A DNA stretch of 64,000 bases from CAZWSX01 sp964636985 (GTDB lineage Bacteria; Planctomycetota; Planctomycetia; Pirellulales; Pirellulaceae): NCBI GenBank assembly GCA_964636985.1, contig CAZWSX010000001.1, positions 496,001 to 560,000 of the forward strand. The letters are read 5' to 3'. The notes under the pieces are model-generated. The model was given only the letters and a program-made list of their open reading frames with translations. It did not search any database and was not told the DNA's origin. Position numbers and translations under genes: made by a program. This document shows positions 48,602 to 56,773 of the stretch, piece by piece (positions within the stretch are counted from its first letter, which is position 1; each line of letters begins with the position of its first letter).

Positions 48602-49851
48602 GCGATCTCCAACCCCGTCAGCGTCCCCGTGCTCGACGCGAACTGCTCGGTCTCGATCCCCAGTCGCTGTAGCATGCTCACGTACAGATTGCACATCGGC
48701 GGCGGCTTGGCCGGGTCGAATGCCAGGTGCTGCCCGTGCCGGAAACCGCCTCCGGCCAGTAGCACGGGCAAGTTCTTCACGTCGTGATTGCTGGCGTTCC
48801 CCAAGTTACTGCTGTACAGAATCGTGCTTCGATCGAGCAATGTCGCCTCTCCCTCGCGCGTTTCGTGCAGCTTCTTGAGGAAGTCGCGGAAGGCAATCAT
48901 CTTGGCCAACTCAACCTTCCGCAGCTGGGCCAGCTTGTTTTCGTCCTGCCCGTGATGCGACAGGTCGTGGTAGCCCAGCGAGACTCCGTCGACTTGCGGT
49001 ACGCCGGTCAGTCCCGAGACCACTAGCGTCACCAGGCGAGTCGAATCAGTCTGAATCGCCAGGTGGATCAGGTCGTACCAAAGCTTTTCCTGACGAACGA
49101 TGTCGGCCTGGCTGGCGTCCTGCGGCGGCTCGGCGTCGACTTTGGGCTTGGGTTTGCCGAGCCACTCTTCCGACTGCCCAAGTTGGATTTCCAGTTCGCG
49201 AACGCTGGAATAATACTCGTCGACCTTCTCGTTGTCCTTCGGACCGAGTTCGCGGCGCAGTTTGGCCCGCTGCTGGCCGATCGTGTCGAGAATGCTTCGC
49301 CCACTCTTGATGCGAATCGTCTCGGCGCGGACCTGCTCGGGCGATCCTTCGATAAACAACTGCCTGAACACGTGCGAAGGCGAAAACTCGGCCGGCACTG
49401 GCGCACCGCTACGCGTCCAAGCCAGGCCTTCTCCTTCGGCACCTAGCGTTAGTGCGGCATGACGCGTCTGGCCCCGCAACTTCTCCGCCGCGAACTGGTC
49501 GAGCGAGATCGAGTTGCGAAAGCCAGCTCGATTCTCCGGGTGCGGCGCACCCGTGAGAAAGCTCCGCATCGAATCGTGAGACGGCCCCACATCCGGATGT
49601 TGCAAACCCGAAACAACCGTGAAGTGATCCCGGTAATCCTTGAGCTCCTCCAGGTAAGGCGTCGGCGTGTAGTCCTTGCCGGCCTCTTTGGGAAAGAGAT
49701 TCTCGCCGTGAATTCCCAGTGGCGAGCAGATGCAGACCATGCGTCGCGGAAGCGCGGTCGAAGCATCGCCGCGGGCCATACTGTCGAGCCACGGCAAAGC
49801 CAGCGAAACACCAGCAGCCTTCAGCAAACGGCGGCGAGAAAGCGTGGACAT
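48598..49851 (-). CDS. DUF1552 family secreted protein
   Basis: The 417-residue product starts with a twin-arginine-type signal (MSTLSRRRLLKAAGVSLALPWLD) and continues with PRRMVCICSPLGIHGENLFP, the segment GLQHPDVGPSHDSMRSFLTG and later YSSNLGNASNHDVKNLPVLLAGG, all typical of DUF1552. Members are exported in planctomycetes and Verrucomicrobia and are nearly always encoded next to a DUF1592/DUF1588 cytochrome-like gene, as here (43-base gap, same strand). Their biochemical role is not established; they show an alkaline-phosphatase-superfamily-like flavour. Confidence 0.9.
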   Translation of the reverse strand: MSTLSRRRLLKAAGVSLALPWLDSMARGDASTALPRRMVCICSPLGIHGENLFPKEAGKDYTPTPYLEELKDYRDHFTVVSGLQHPDVGPSHDSMRSFLTGAPHPENRAGFRNSISLDQFAAEKLRGQTRHAALTLGAEGEGLAWTRSGAPVPAEFSPSHVFRQLFIEGSPEQVRAETIRIKSGRSILDTIGQQRAKLRRELGPKDNEKVDEYYSSVRELEIQLGQSEEWLGKPKPKVDAEPPQDASQADIVRQEKLWYDLIHLAIQTDSTRLVTLVVSGLTGVPQVDGVSLGYHDLSHHGQDENKLAQLRKVELAKMIAFRDFLKKLHETREGEATLLDRSTILYSSNLGNASNHDVKNLPVLLAGGGFRHGQHLAFDPAKPPPMCNLYVSMLQRLGIETEQFASSTGTLTGLEIA

Positions 49852-49894
49852 GGCTTAGTGGTCTCGATTTGTTTTGAAACTACTTATCTTGAAA

Positions 49895-52315
49895 CTATTT
49901 GCTCTGAAACAGCGGCGATTGAACAACCGCATGGACCAACGAGCGAAGGCCATAGTCGCGATCGCGCGCGGCTGCGACTATTTTCTCGATCTCGCCTTGG
50001 TCCATATCAATTGGCGACGCACCTGTTGCATAGGTGACCAGTTGTCGGGTCAGGGCGCGCGCCAGTTGGTCTTTATCGTCCAGTAGAAGCTTTTTGAAAT
50101 CGTCGATGTTGGCGAAGGCTCGGCCGTCTGGCAAAACGCCATCGCACTCGACCTTCTGCCCTCGCAAGTAGTTCATCCGTTTGCCGTCGATCGTTATCGG
50201 TTCACCGTTGCCAGTGCTGCGGTAATGTTCCCGCCAGCCGCCGATCACGTCGAAGCTCTCCAGCGCGAATCCAGGCGGATCGATCATCGCGTGGCACGAC
50301 GCGCAGCTCCCTTCGCGATGCTTGGCAAGCTGGTCACGAATCCCCTTCGTTCCGCGCACATCGGGCTCGACCACGGGAACATTGGCCGGCGGATTGGGCG
50401 GCCGATTTCCCAAGATCCGCTCCAGCACCCAAACCCCGCGATGGACCGGATGCGTATAAGACCCGTTGGCCGTCACCTTGAGGACACTCGCCATCGTCAG
50501 AACTCCGCCCCGGTGACTCTCCTTCGGCAAAGCGACCTTCTGGAATGCGTACCCTTGGGGGCCGGCAATCCCGTAGTGTTTGGCCAGCCGTTCGTTGAGC
50601 ATCGAAAAATCGCAATCGACAAACGAAGTCAGCGGCAAATCGTTTTTCAGGACTTCCTCAAAGAACAGCTCGGTCTCGCGGATCATCGAGACCTTGAGCA
50701 TGTGATCGAACTCAGGGTAAACGTACGTGTTCGGCTCGGTGAAATCGATGTTCCGCAGTCCCAGCCACTGGCCCACGAAGTTTTCGGTAAAAGCCGTGGC
50801 CTTGGGGCTATTGAGCATTCGCTCGACTTGCTGCCGCAAAACATCCGATTCCTTCAATCGCCCCGATTCCGCCTGGGTCAGCAGTTCCTCATCAGGACAG
50901 CTGCTCCAAAGGAAATACGACATCCTGCTCGCCAGCGCAAACGCATCGAGCGGCCCAGTCGATTCGCGCAAGTAAAGAAAATCGTCCGACATCAATACGC
51001 CAAGCAAGCCGACTCGCAGTGACTCTTCGAACGACCATTTCTCGGCAAGTTTCGCCCGTACCAGTTGCAGGTAGGGGTCAATATCTTTTTCGCTCACCGC
51101 GCGTCGAAACGCCTTCCGCGCGAACCGCAGCAAGATGGACTTGGCATCCTTTTCCGGTTCGTCCGAGACGACTTCGCGGTAATTGTGAATTTGCTGGTGA
51201 GGGAACGATTGTTGCTTCAAATCCCCCATCAAGTCGGTATGGCTCGGCGGCGGCCAGGCATCGTAGAGTGGGCCTTCAATCTCAACCCATTGCACGGCAA
51301 CGCCGGGGCCTTCGTATTGATCGGGGCCGACCTTATGCACCTCCGTCGATCGCGCCAGGCCATAGGGCAAAACGGTAACGACGATCCGCGGTTCCAACTG
51401 CACCACGACTTCCGAAACCTTCGGTTCCCCAGCCGGTGCATCGAAGTATCCAATCAAGCCCGCCTTGCCGCGCAACTCGCCCGAGGCCAATCGATAGGTG
51501 AGAGGCTTGCCGTCGCTCTGAATCGCACTCGCCGAAACGCGAATGCGAAAGGTTCCTCCCTGCGGCGGATAGAAATCGGAAACGTAGACATGATTCCAAG
51601 GGCTCGAAGAAAAAAGGACGAGCGCGTCGTCCGTGTGGCGATAAACCTTCTCTTCCGAGTTGAGAACGTGTCGTTCCTTCCGCAAATCCATCCGCTTCGA
51701 AAACAGCGGCGGCTGCGTGCTGTTTGCGATGGCAATCCGCAGCGCCTTCTCGCCTGCCGTCAGGTATCGTTCGAGTGCAAACGACGACATGTGAAGCGCC
51801 GAGCCGATGTTGTCGAATCCATCCGACGAGCCGTCGGTCGCCAGCAGGTCTTTCAAATCGGTCTTGATCGACAAAAGATCACACACCGTGTTCTCGTACT
51901 CGACACGATTTAGCCGCCGGAGAACGCTTCGTCCATTGGCCTGCCGTTCTGCCAATTCTGCACTGCGGACTTGTGTTTCAACAATCGCAACCAGTCGCGC
52001 CGAATCTTCCGCCGAAAGTGGCGGCTCATCTTTAGGCGGCATCTCACCTGCCCGAACGCGCGCTGCTACTTTCTTCCAGCGATGGCGATTAGCGATATGA
52101 CTCATGTCGGGTGAAAGAGCCGCGAGAGCGAAACCCGCTTCCGGTTCCTTTCCCTCGTGGCACTTCGCACACGCGCTAGTAAGCAGCGGCTTCAGCTCGC
52201 GTTCCCAGCTTGCTGGGTTGGTCTCGTCAGCCAGAACCCAGGAGGTGCCAACGAGCGAGAACGCGATGAACAGGCGCAGCAAGGGAAGTGCACGAGTTGT
52301 TGGGGCTTTGGCCAT
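49895..52315 (-). CDS. PSCyt1 / DUF1587-1595-1592-1588-1585 cytochrome-like protein
   Basis: ATG 52315 opens a signal peptide (LPLLRLFIAFSLVGTSWVLA), preferred to ATG 52369. The 806-residue product has the standard planctomycete domain order: a cytochrome c-like PSCyt1 domain with CAKCH (49-53), DUF1587 (LRRLNRVEYENTVCDLLSI), DUF1595 (RFARKAFRRAVSEKDIDP), DUF1592 (YFLWSSCPDEELL), DUF1588 (from VLTMASVLKVTANG to a second haem-type motif, CASCHAMIDPPGF) and DUF1585 (LARALTRQLVTYATGA). Two CXXCH motifs imply covalent haem outside the membrane. It is followed by its usual DUF1552 partner. A role in surface redox or polymer degradation has been proposed for such pairs but is not proven. Confidence 0.92.
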   Translation of the reverse strand: MAKAPTTRALPLLRLFIAFSLVGTSWVLADETNPASWERELKPLLTSACAKCHEGKEPEAGFALAALSPDMSHIANRHRWKKVAARVRAGEMPPKDEPPLSAEDSARLVAIVETQVRSAELAERQANGRSVLRRLNRVEYENTVCDLLSIKTDLKDLLATDGSSDGFDNIGSALHMSSFALERYLTAGEKALRIAIANSTQPPLFSKRMDLRKERHVLNSEEKVYRHTDDALVLFSSSPWNHVYVSDFYPPQGGTFRIRVSASAIQSDGKPLTYRLASGELRGKAGLIGYFDAPAGEPKVSEVVVQLEPRIVVTVLPYGLARSTEVHKVGPDQYEGPGVAVQWVEIEGPLYDAWPPPSHTDLMGDLKQQSFPHQQIHNYREVVSDEPEKDAKSILLRFARKAFRRAVSEKDIDPYLQLVRAKLAEKWSFEESLRVGLLGVLMSDDFLYLRESTGPLDAFALASRMSYFLWSSCPDEELLTQAESGRLKESDVLRQQVERMLNSPKATAFTENFVGQWLGLRNIDFTEPNTYVYPEFDHMLKVSMIRETELFFEEVLKNDLPLTSFVDCDFSMLNERLAKHYGIAGPQGYAFQKVALPKESHRGGVLTMASVLKVTANGSYTHPVHRGVWVLERILGNRPPNPPANVPVVEPDVRGTKGIRDQLAKHREGSCASCHAMIDPPGFALESFDVIGGWREHYRSTGNGEPITIDGKRMNYLRGQKVECDGVLPDGRAFANIDDFKKLLLDDKDQLARALTRQLVTYATGASPIDMDQGEIEKIVAAARDRDYGLRSLVHAVVQSPLFQSK

Positions 52316-52436
52316 AATCTCAAAACGCCCCACTTGGACCCGTGGACTCAACCAGAAGACGATGGTCATCTTGCACCGTTAACGGGGGCGTATCCACCCG
52401 TAGGAAGGGTGGATGGAGCCGGATTCTCAAAAAACG

Positions 52437-52464
52437 TTGACCCATCAATACCGAATGATATAAC
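52437..52464 (+). promoter_or_regulatory. Sigma-70-type promoter for the DUF1501 gene
   Basis: TTGACC (52437-52442), 16-base spacer, TATAAC (52459-52464). Transcription would start near 52471, about 74 bases before the ATG at 52545. The region is shared with the divergent DUF1592 gene. Confidence 0.6.
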
Positions 52465-52544
52465 TTACTCTTTGTTTGGTCATTACCCAAATGGCGGCAG
52501 GCGGTGCGTTTGTTTCTGTTCGCTCTCAAACGAAGGATTCACCC

Positions 52545-53816
52545 ATGTTCGCGCCCATCAAGGAATCGAAGAACGGAAACGAATGCTGGATCGACCGCCG
52601 GGGCTTCCTGCAGATGGGGGCTCTCACCGTGGGTGGGCTGGCCCTTCCATCGTTGCTGCGAGCCGAAGACTCCCTCGGGATCACCAGCTCCCGCAAGTCG
52701 GTGATCAACATTCACCTGAGCGGCGGCCCATCGCACCAGGACATGTTTGACCTCAAGCCGAATGCCCCGCGCGAGTTCCGCGGCGAGTTCAATCCCATCG
52801 CGACGAATGTCCCCGGCATCGAAATCTGCGAACTGATGCCTCGCCTGGCCGGCATCGCCGACAAGTGGGCGGTCGTCCGATCGATGATCGGCAGCTACGA
52901 AGACCACAGCAATTTTCACACGCTCACCGGTTGGGGCCGCGAAGACCTCAAGAACGTCGGCGGCCGTCCCTCCATCGGCGCCGTCGCCTCGAAGCTTCTG
53001 GGGCCAACCGGCACCGGTGCGCCGGCTTCGGTTTCATTTGCCGAAGACCATCCCGGTTTTCTGGGACCCGCTTACGGCGGTTATCGCCCGCAAGGTGGCG
53101 ACCTGCGGTTGGTGAACGATGTCACGGCCGATCGACTTGATGGCCGAACCAATCTGCTCAGCAATCTCGACCGGCTCCGCCGCGACCTCGATTCCTCGGG
53201 CAAGATGAAAGCACTCGATGCCTTCACGCAGCGCGCCGTCTCGGTCGTGACCTCGGGCAATGTGGCCGATGCCTTGGATCGAAGAAAGTTCACTCGCGAA
53301 GAACGCGAAGCGTACGGCGGCAGAGAAGAGAACCATTTCCTGTTGGCCAAACGCCTGATCGAAGCCGGTGTGCGGATGGTCAGTTTCAACTGGGGCGGTT
53401 GGGATACGCACGAGGGCAATTTCAGACAATTGCGAGGTCAACTGCCGAAGCTCGACCAGGCCCTCTCACAGTTGATTCTAGAATTGAACAACTCAGGATT
53501 GGCGAAAGATGTGTCGATCGTAATGTGGGGCGAGTTCGGCCGCACGCCGCGCGTGAACAACCAGGCCGGCCGCGACCACTGGCCGCGCGTCAACTTCGCC
53601 TTCCTAGCTGGTGGTGGCATGAAGATGGGACAGACCATCGGCACCACGACCGACAAGGCCGAAGATGCCAAGGATCGCCCCGTCCACATTCGCGAAGTCT
53701 TCGCTACGCTCTACCACAATTTGGGAATCGACACGGCGAAGACGCAGCTCATCGATCCCGCCGGTCGCCCGCAATACTTGCTCGACGATCGCAAGCCGAT
53801 TGGGGAATTGGTGTAG
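52545..53816 (+). CDS. DUF1501 family secreted protein
   Basis: ATG 52545 is preceded by GAAGGA at a normal distance. The 423-residue product has a twin-arginine-type signal (DRRGFLQMGALTVGGLALPSLL), then INIHLSGGPSHQDMFDLKP, GSYEDHSNFHTLTGW and near the C-terminus VMWGEFGRTPRVN, all DUF1501 hallmarks (sulfatase/alkaline-phosphatase-like fold). DUF1501 proteins are exported and usually follow a PSCyt1/DUF1549/DUF1553 gene. Here the gene instead stands divergent from the DUF1592/DUF1552 pair. Confidence 0.9.
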   Translation: MFAPIKESKNGNECWIDRRGFLQMGALTVGGLALPSLLRAEDSLGITSSRKSVINIHLSGGPSHQDMFDLKPNAPREFRGEFNPIATNVPGIEICELMPRLAGIADKWAVVRSMIGSYEDHSNFHTLTGWGREDLKNVGGRPSIGAVASKLLGPTGTGAPASVSFAEDHPGFLGPAYGGYRPQGGDLRLVNDVTADRLDGRTNLLSNLDRLRRDLDSSGKMKALDAFTQRAVSVVTSGNVADALDRRKFTREEREAYGGREENHFLLAKRLIEAGVRMVSFNWGGWDTHEGNFRQLRGQLPKLDQALSQLILELNNSGLAKDVSIVMWGEFGRTPRVNNQAGRDHWPRVNFAFLAGGGMKMGQTIGTTTDKAEDAKDRPVHIREVFATLYHNLGIDTAKTQLIDPAGRPQYLLDDRKPIGELV

Positions 53817-53859
53817 GTGTTGGATCGGTACGAGTTGCGAATGCCGCGCTCGTTGTTCA

Positions 53860-54693
53860 ATGAAGCCCGAACTCGATACTCTGATAGACCGCTTTCGTGC
53901 GGCCCAGGACATCGGCGTCGATGCATTCGTACGCGTGCTTAAGCTGCCATTACCAGTTTCGAACCAAGCTTGGATTTCGTACTGCCTAAAAAATGGAATC
54001 CAACTGGTGGATCAAATTAACGGTGTTCCAATCTATGCCCACGGACACGGTATCGAAATAAAACTTGACGGTCTAACAATAGACTTCGATTGGGGGCCCA
54101 GCGGTGAGCCCGACGGCTTTGATGCTTGGAGACTTTACAACTTCACCTTGGACAACGAGACGCATGTTAGCTGCACGCATCTTGAGGTCATTTCTTGGCT
54201 ACGCGAGGCCCATGAAAATCGCGAGGTATTTCGGCGGGGTCATCTCTACTTCGATCCAATACGGCGCTCGACAAGAGCTAGTGGGACCGGCAGATCACCG
54301 ATGAATGTCACTGACTTCGACGGTGACGTAGCTGTGACCAATGTTCACGAGCTGCGGTCGCGGCTCGAAAGTGTTCGTCGCGGAGATGATGGCGCATTCA
54401 TCCTTTCGCTTCGTCCAAACGGACCTTCGCTTTGGATTCACATCAATGGAAATGTTGCTCACCTCCATTACTTCCCACTCGAAAGTGAGGCAAATGCGGG
54501 ATACATTCCAGAGCCCGAATCAGGAGTTGGGCATGAAAACGATGTAAGGTTTCTGCTCGTCGGCGGCGATGAAGGAAGTGCAATCTGGGGCGATGCAGCA
54601 CGTCTCGTCTCGCTCGAAACAGCCTATGCTGCCGCGGCCGACTTTTTCTTTGACGAGGGGTTACCCAAGTCCGTAAGTTGGTTTGAACTGTGA
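53860..54693 (+). CDS. Two-domain immunity-like protein (DUF6896-like plus Imm1-like)
   Basis: ATG 53860 follows the DUF1501 gene by 43 bases; upstream codons in the same frame overlap that gene and are not credible. Residues 1-140 (LIDRFRAAQD, YCLKNGIQLVDQINGVPIYAHGHG, GLTIDFDWGPSGEPDGFDAW) resemble DUF6896. Residues 149-277 (VTNVHELRSRLESVR, LWIHINGNVAHLHYFP, FFFDEGLPKSVSWFEL) resemble Imm1. Both families occur among proteins that neutralise polymorphic toxins. An internal ATG at 54301 would give the Imm1 part alone, so this may be a fusion or two overlapping products. The DNA is visibly richer in A/T than its neighbours. No toxin gene accompanies it. Family calls are from memory. Confidence 0.65.
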   Translation: MKPELDTLIDRFRAAQDIGVDAFVRVLKLPLPVSNQAWISYCLKNGIQLVDQINGVPIYAHGHGIEIKLDGLTIDFDWGPSGEPDGFDAWRLYNFTLDNETHVSCTHLEVISWLREAHENREVFRRGHLYFDPIRRSTRASGTGRSPMNVTDFDGDVAVTNVHELRSRLESVRRGDDGAFILSLRPNGPSLWIHINGNVAHLHYFPLESEANAGYIPEPESGVGHENDVRFLLVGGDEGSAIWGDAARLVSLETAYAAAADFFFDEGLPKSVSWFEL

Positions 54694-54819
54694 ACTTGCG
54701 AACCGGCATAAGGCTATCCGAGAGAGTGTTCGCCGAGAGTACTGTCGCGAATCTCGACCGATGTAATCTTCAATCGCGACGAGATGGCCGATCGCCGTTT
54801 CGGTCCAACGAACGATCAT
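54661..54819 (-). pseudogene. Truncated ParE/RelE-type toxin remnant
   Basis: ATG 54819 overlaps the antitoxin stop (ATGA, 54816-54819). The 52-codon frame begins MIVRWTETAIGHLVAIEDYI then GRDSRQYSRRTLSRI, the typical first helix-strand part of a ParE/RelE toxin (normally about 90-100 residues). Family similarity ends near residue 35 (about 54714); the rest (ALCRFASSQFKPTYGLG) is the antisense of the immunity gene's end. The catalytic/core C-terminal two-thirds are missing, so it should be inactive. Confidence 0.7.
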
Positions 54820-55025
54820 TCAGGCAATCCAAAACGTCGACGTACTTCGGCAGTGTCAACTAACCTCCCCGCAGCCGAATCGCTACGGCCGGACTCGATG
54901 GCTTGTCGAACGTAGATGCGATACATCACGTCGTCCCAAGTCGCATTTTCGGGGAGGCTTTCCACCAACTCTCGTGCGGCGGATTTGACGTTGCCAACTC
55001 CGTTATCGTCCATTTTTCCGCTCAC
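54816..55025 (-). CDS. Small antitoxin-like protein of a type II toxin-antitoxin pair
   Basis: 69 residues: after MSGKMDDNGVGN comes KSAARELVESLPENATWDD, then VMYRIYVRQAIESGRSDSA and a tail RLVDTAEVRRRFGLPE. That pattern is shared with small antitoxins found in front of ParE/RelE toxin genes in planctomycetes and cyanobacteria, and the downstream overlapping frame is indeed a ParE-type start. The toxin is truncated, so this would be an orphan antitoxin. It might still repress its own promoter or block other related toxins. Confidence 0.65.
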   Translation of the reverse strand: MSGKMDDNGVGNVKSAARELVESLPENATWDDVMYRIYVRQAIESGRSDSAAGRLVDTAEVRRRFGLPE

Positions 55026-55141
55026 TATTTCGATAGGTCACGCCACGGAAATCATCGCTTGTCTTCGGCCTCTACTAACACCATTGTAGCTGTCGCCAAT
55101 CGGTAGGCAAAATCGGGCGCTCCGCACTCGCCCCGCCCGCG

Positions 55142-55171
55142 TTGACCCCTTTTTCTCGCTTGCGGTATACT
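55142..55171 (+). promoter_or_regulatory. Sigma-70-type promoter for the cysteine synthase gene
   Basis: TTGACC (55142-55147), 18-base spacer, TATACT (55166-55171). Transcription start expected near 55178, giving a leader of about 70 bases before ATG 55249. No CYS-box-type or riboswitch structure was recognised in the leader. Confidence 0.6.
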
Positions 55172-55248
55172 TTCGCTCGTAAACAATCCCTTTTTGCTGT
55201 GGCGAGAAGGCCTCCTCCCCTGGTTCTCGTTTCTTGGAAGGCTTTGCG

Positions 55249-56211
55249 ATGTCTGCTTTACCTGCTGGCGTGAAGAATAATATCACCGAGTGCATCGGCA
55301 ATACGCCGCTGGTCCTCCTGCGAAATGTGACCCAAGGATGTGCGGCCACCGTCGTCGCCAAGATCGAGAACATGAATCCGCTGTGGAGCGTCAAGGACCG
55401 GATTGCCCGCGCCATGATCGACGCCGCCGAGCGGGACGGAAAAATCAAGAAGAACACCATCATCATCGAGCCCACCAGCGGCAACACGGGGATCGGCCTG
55501 GCTTACGTCTGCGCCGCCCGTGGTTACAAGCTACGCGTTACGATGCCTGAGAGCATGACGGTCGAACGCCGCCGCTTGCTACGGGCACTGGGTGCGGAAA
55601 TTATCCTGACACCGGCTGCCGAAGGGATGCCGGGTGCGGTTCGCCGCGCCGAAGCGATCGTCGCCGAAGACCCCAACACTTTCTTCATGCCACAGCAGTT
55701 CAAGAACCCAGCCAACCCGGAAGTCCACCGCAAGACGACGGCCGAAGAAATCTGGCGCGACACCGAAGGCAAAGTCGACATCCTGGTCTCGGGCGTCGGC
55801 ACTGGTGGCACAATCACCGGCGTCAGCGAAGTGATCAAGCAACGCAAGCCCGGCTTCAAAGCGATCGCCGTCGAGCCCGCCAACAGCCCCGTGATCGCCC
55901 AGAAGTTGGCTGGCCAACCGCTGCAGCCGGGGCGTCACACCATCCAAGGGATCGGTGCCGGTTTCATTCCCGATGTTCTGAACGTGAACATCATCGACGA
56001 AGTAGTCGCCGTGAAAGACGAAGACGCTGCCGCAACCGCCCGTGCTCTTTCGACGACGGAAGGCATCTTCGGCGGAATCAGCTGCGGCGCAGCCGCCTTC
56101 GCCGCCATCAGCGTTGCCAAGCGACCCGAAAACGCCGGCAAGCTGATCGTGGTCGTTTTGCCCGATTTGGGCGAACGATACCTTTCCACAGCCCTGTACC
56201 CCTCCGAATAA
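55249..56211 (+). CDS. cysK: Cysteine synthase (O-acetylserine sulfhydrylase)
   Basis: ATG 55249 has GGAAGG at 55236-55241; the upstream TTG 55234 adds five residues and is less likely. The 320-residue enzyme has the PLP lysine in WSVKDR (Lys49), [11 protein letters not shown] (75-85), [10 protein letters not shown] for phosphate binding and [11 protein letters not shown] near the end. It makes cysteine from O-acetylserine and sulfide in the cytoplasm. Two positions differ from the common consensus: NPLWS in place of the more usual NPxGS-type loop, and GISCG for GISSG. Both keep the overall motif. Confidence 0.93.
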   Translation: MSALPAGVKNNITECIGNTPLVLLRNVTQGCAATVVAKIENMNPLWSVKDRIARAMIDAAERDGKIKKNTIIIEPTSGNTGIGLAYVCAARGYKLRVTMPESMTVERRRLLRALGAEIILTPAAEGMPGAVRRAEAIVAEDPNTFFMPQQFKNPANPEVHRKTTAEEIWRDTEGKVDILVSGVGTGGTITGVSEVIKQRKPGFKAIAVEPANSPVIAQKLAGQPLQPGRHTIQGIGAGFIPDVLNVNIIDEVVAVKDEDAAATARALSTTEGIFGGISCGAAAFAAISVAKRPENAGKLIVVVLPDLGERYLSTALYPSE

Positions 56212-56222
56212 TTGAGTTTGGA

Positions 56223-56239
56223 GGCAGGCAACTCCTGCC
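56223..56239. terminator. Hairpin GGCAGG-CAACT-CCTGCC after cysK
   Basis: Stem-loop starting 12 bases after the cysteine synthase stop, followed by a second, stronger hairpin (GGGCCGGGCAA / TTGCCCGGCCC, 56262-56284). Neither is followed by a T-run, so factor-independent termination is uncertain; both may be dispersed palindromes. Confidence 0.4.
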
Positions 56240-56261
56240 TGCTGACGTAGGTTTAGAGCGT

Positions 56262-56284
56262 GGGCCGGGCAAGTTGCCCGGCCC
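56262..56284. repeat. Perfect 11-base palindrome with one-base loop
   Basis: GGGCCGGGCAA, G, TTGCCCGGCCC. It lies between cysK and the FmdB-like gene and could block or end transcripts on either strand. Confidence 0.5.
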
Positions 56285-56322
56285 CAAGCTTTCCGGTCCC
56301 GGGGCGTTGTGGAATCCGAAAC

Positions 56323-56643
56323 ATGCCGATGTACCAGTACGAATACGTGCTCGACGACGGCGAAGGTGGCGAGCCGTTCGAACTCTTCCAAAAAATGGCG
56401 GAGTCGCCGCTGACGGTCCATCCCGATAACGGCCGGCCGATCCGCCGCATCTACACCGCCCCCAACGTCGGCGGCAAGTGGTCCGAATCGGCCATGCAAA
56501 AGTCATCCAACGACAACAAGAAGCTTGAGAAGCTTGGCTTCACGAAGTACGTCAAAAGCGGCGACGGGACGTATGAGAAAGTCGTCGGCCAAGGCCCAAA
56601 ACAAATCAGCCGCGACAAGCCCGTCCAACCAGGCGAACTTTAA
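56323..56643 (+). CDS. FmdB-like regulatory protein without zinc-ribbon cysteines
   Basis: ATG 56323 starts MPMYQYEYVLDDG, then EPFELFQKMAESPLTVHPDN and GRPIRRIYTAPNVGG, the FmdB/CxxC zinc-ribbon layout (usual form MPxYEYxCxxCGxxFE..CPxCGxxxxR). Here every zinc-ligand cysteine is replaced, and the 106-residue protein contains no cysteine at all. The fold may be kept without metal. The C-terminal half is Lys/Gly-rich. FmdB proteins are small and cytoplasmic, and their role is unclear. Confidence 0.7.
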   Translation: MPMYQYEYVLDDGEGGEPFELFQKMAESPLTVHPDNGRPIRRIYTAPNVGGKWSESAMQKSSNDNKKLEKLGFTKYVKSGDGTYEKVVGQGPKQISRDKPVQPGEL

Positions 56644-56648
56644 AGTAG

Positions 56649-56668
56649 GCCGGACAATCCTGTCCGGC
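56649..56668. repeat. Palindrome GCCGGACA-ATCC-TGTCCGGC
   Basis: Same ACA-ATCC-TGT core as the CACAGACA elements but with arms changed in a compensating way on both sides. It lies a few bases after the FmdB-like stop. Confidence 0.65.
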
Positions 56669-56746
56669 AGAAGTGGACGACTCTAGTAAGTCGATCGCGA
56701 AGCGCTCGCAGCTCAGGTGTCTTCGTGACCTCCAGTGTCCACCGCG

Positions 56747-56766
56747 CACAGACAGGATTGTCTGTG
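56747..56766. repeat. Palindrome CACAGACA-GGAT-TGTCTGTG
   Basis: Reverse-complement copy of the elements at 5871 and 25089, including flanks (GCG before, CCAC after). It lies just after the end of the minus-strand epimerase gene. Confidence 0.7.
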
Positions 56767-56773
56767 CCACTTT

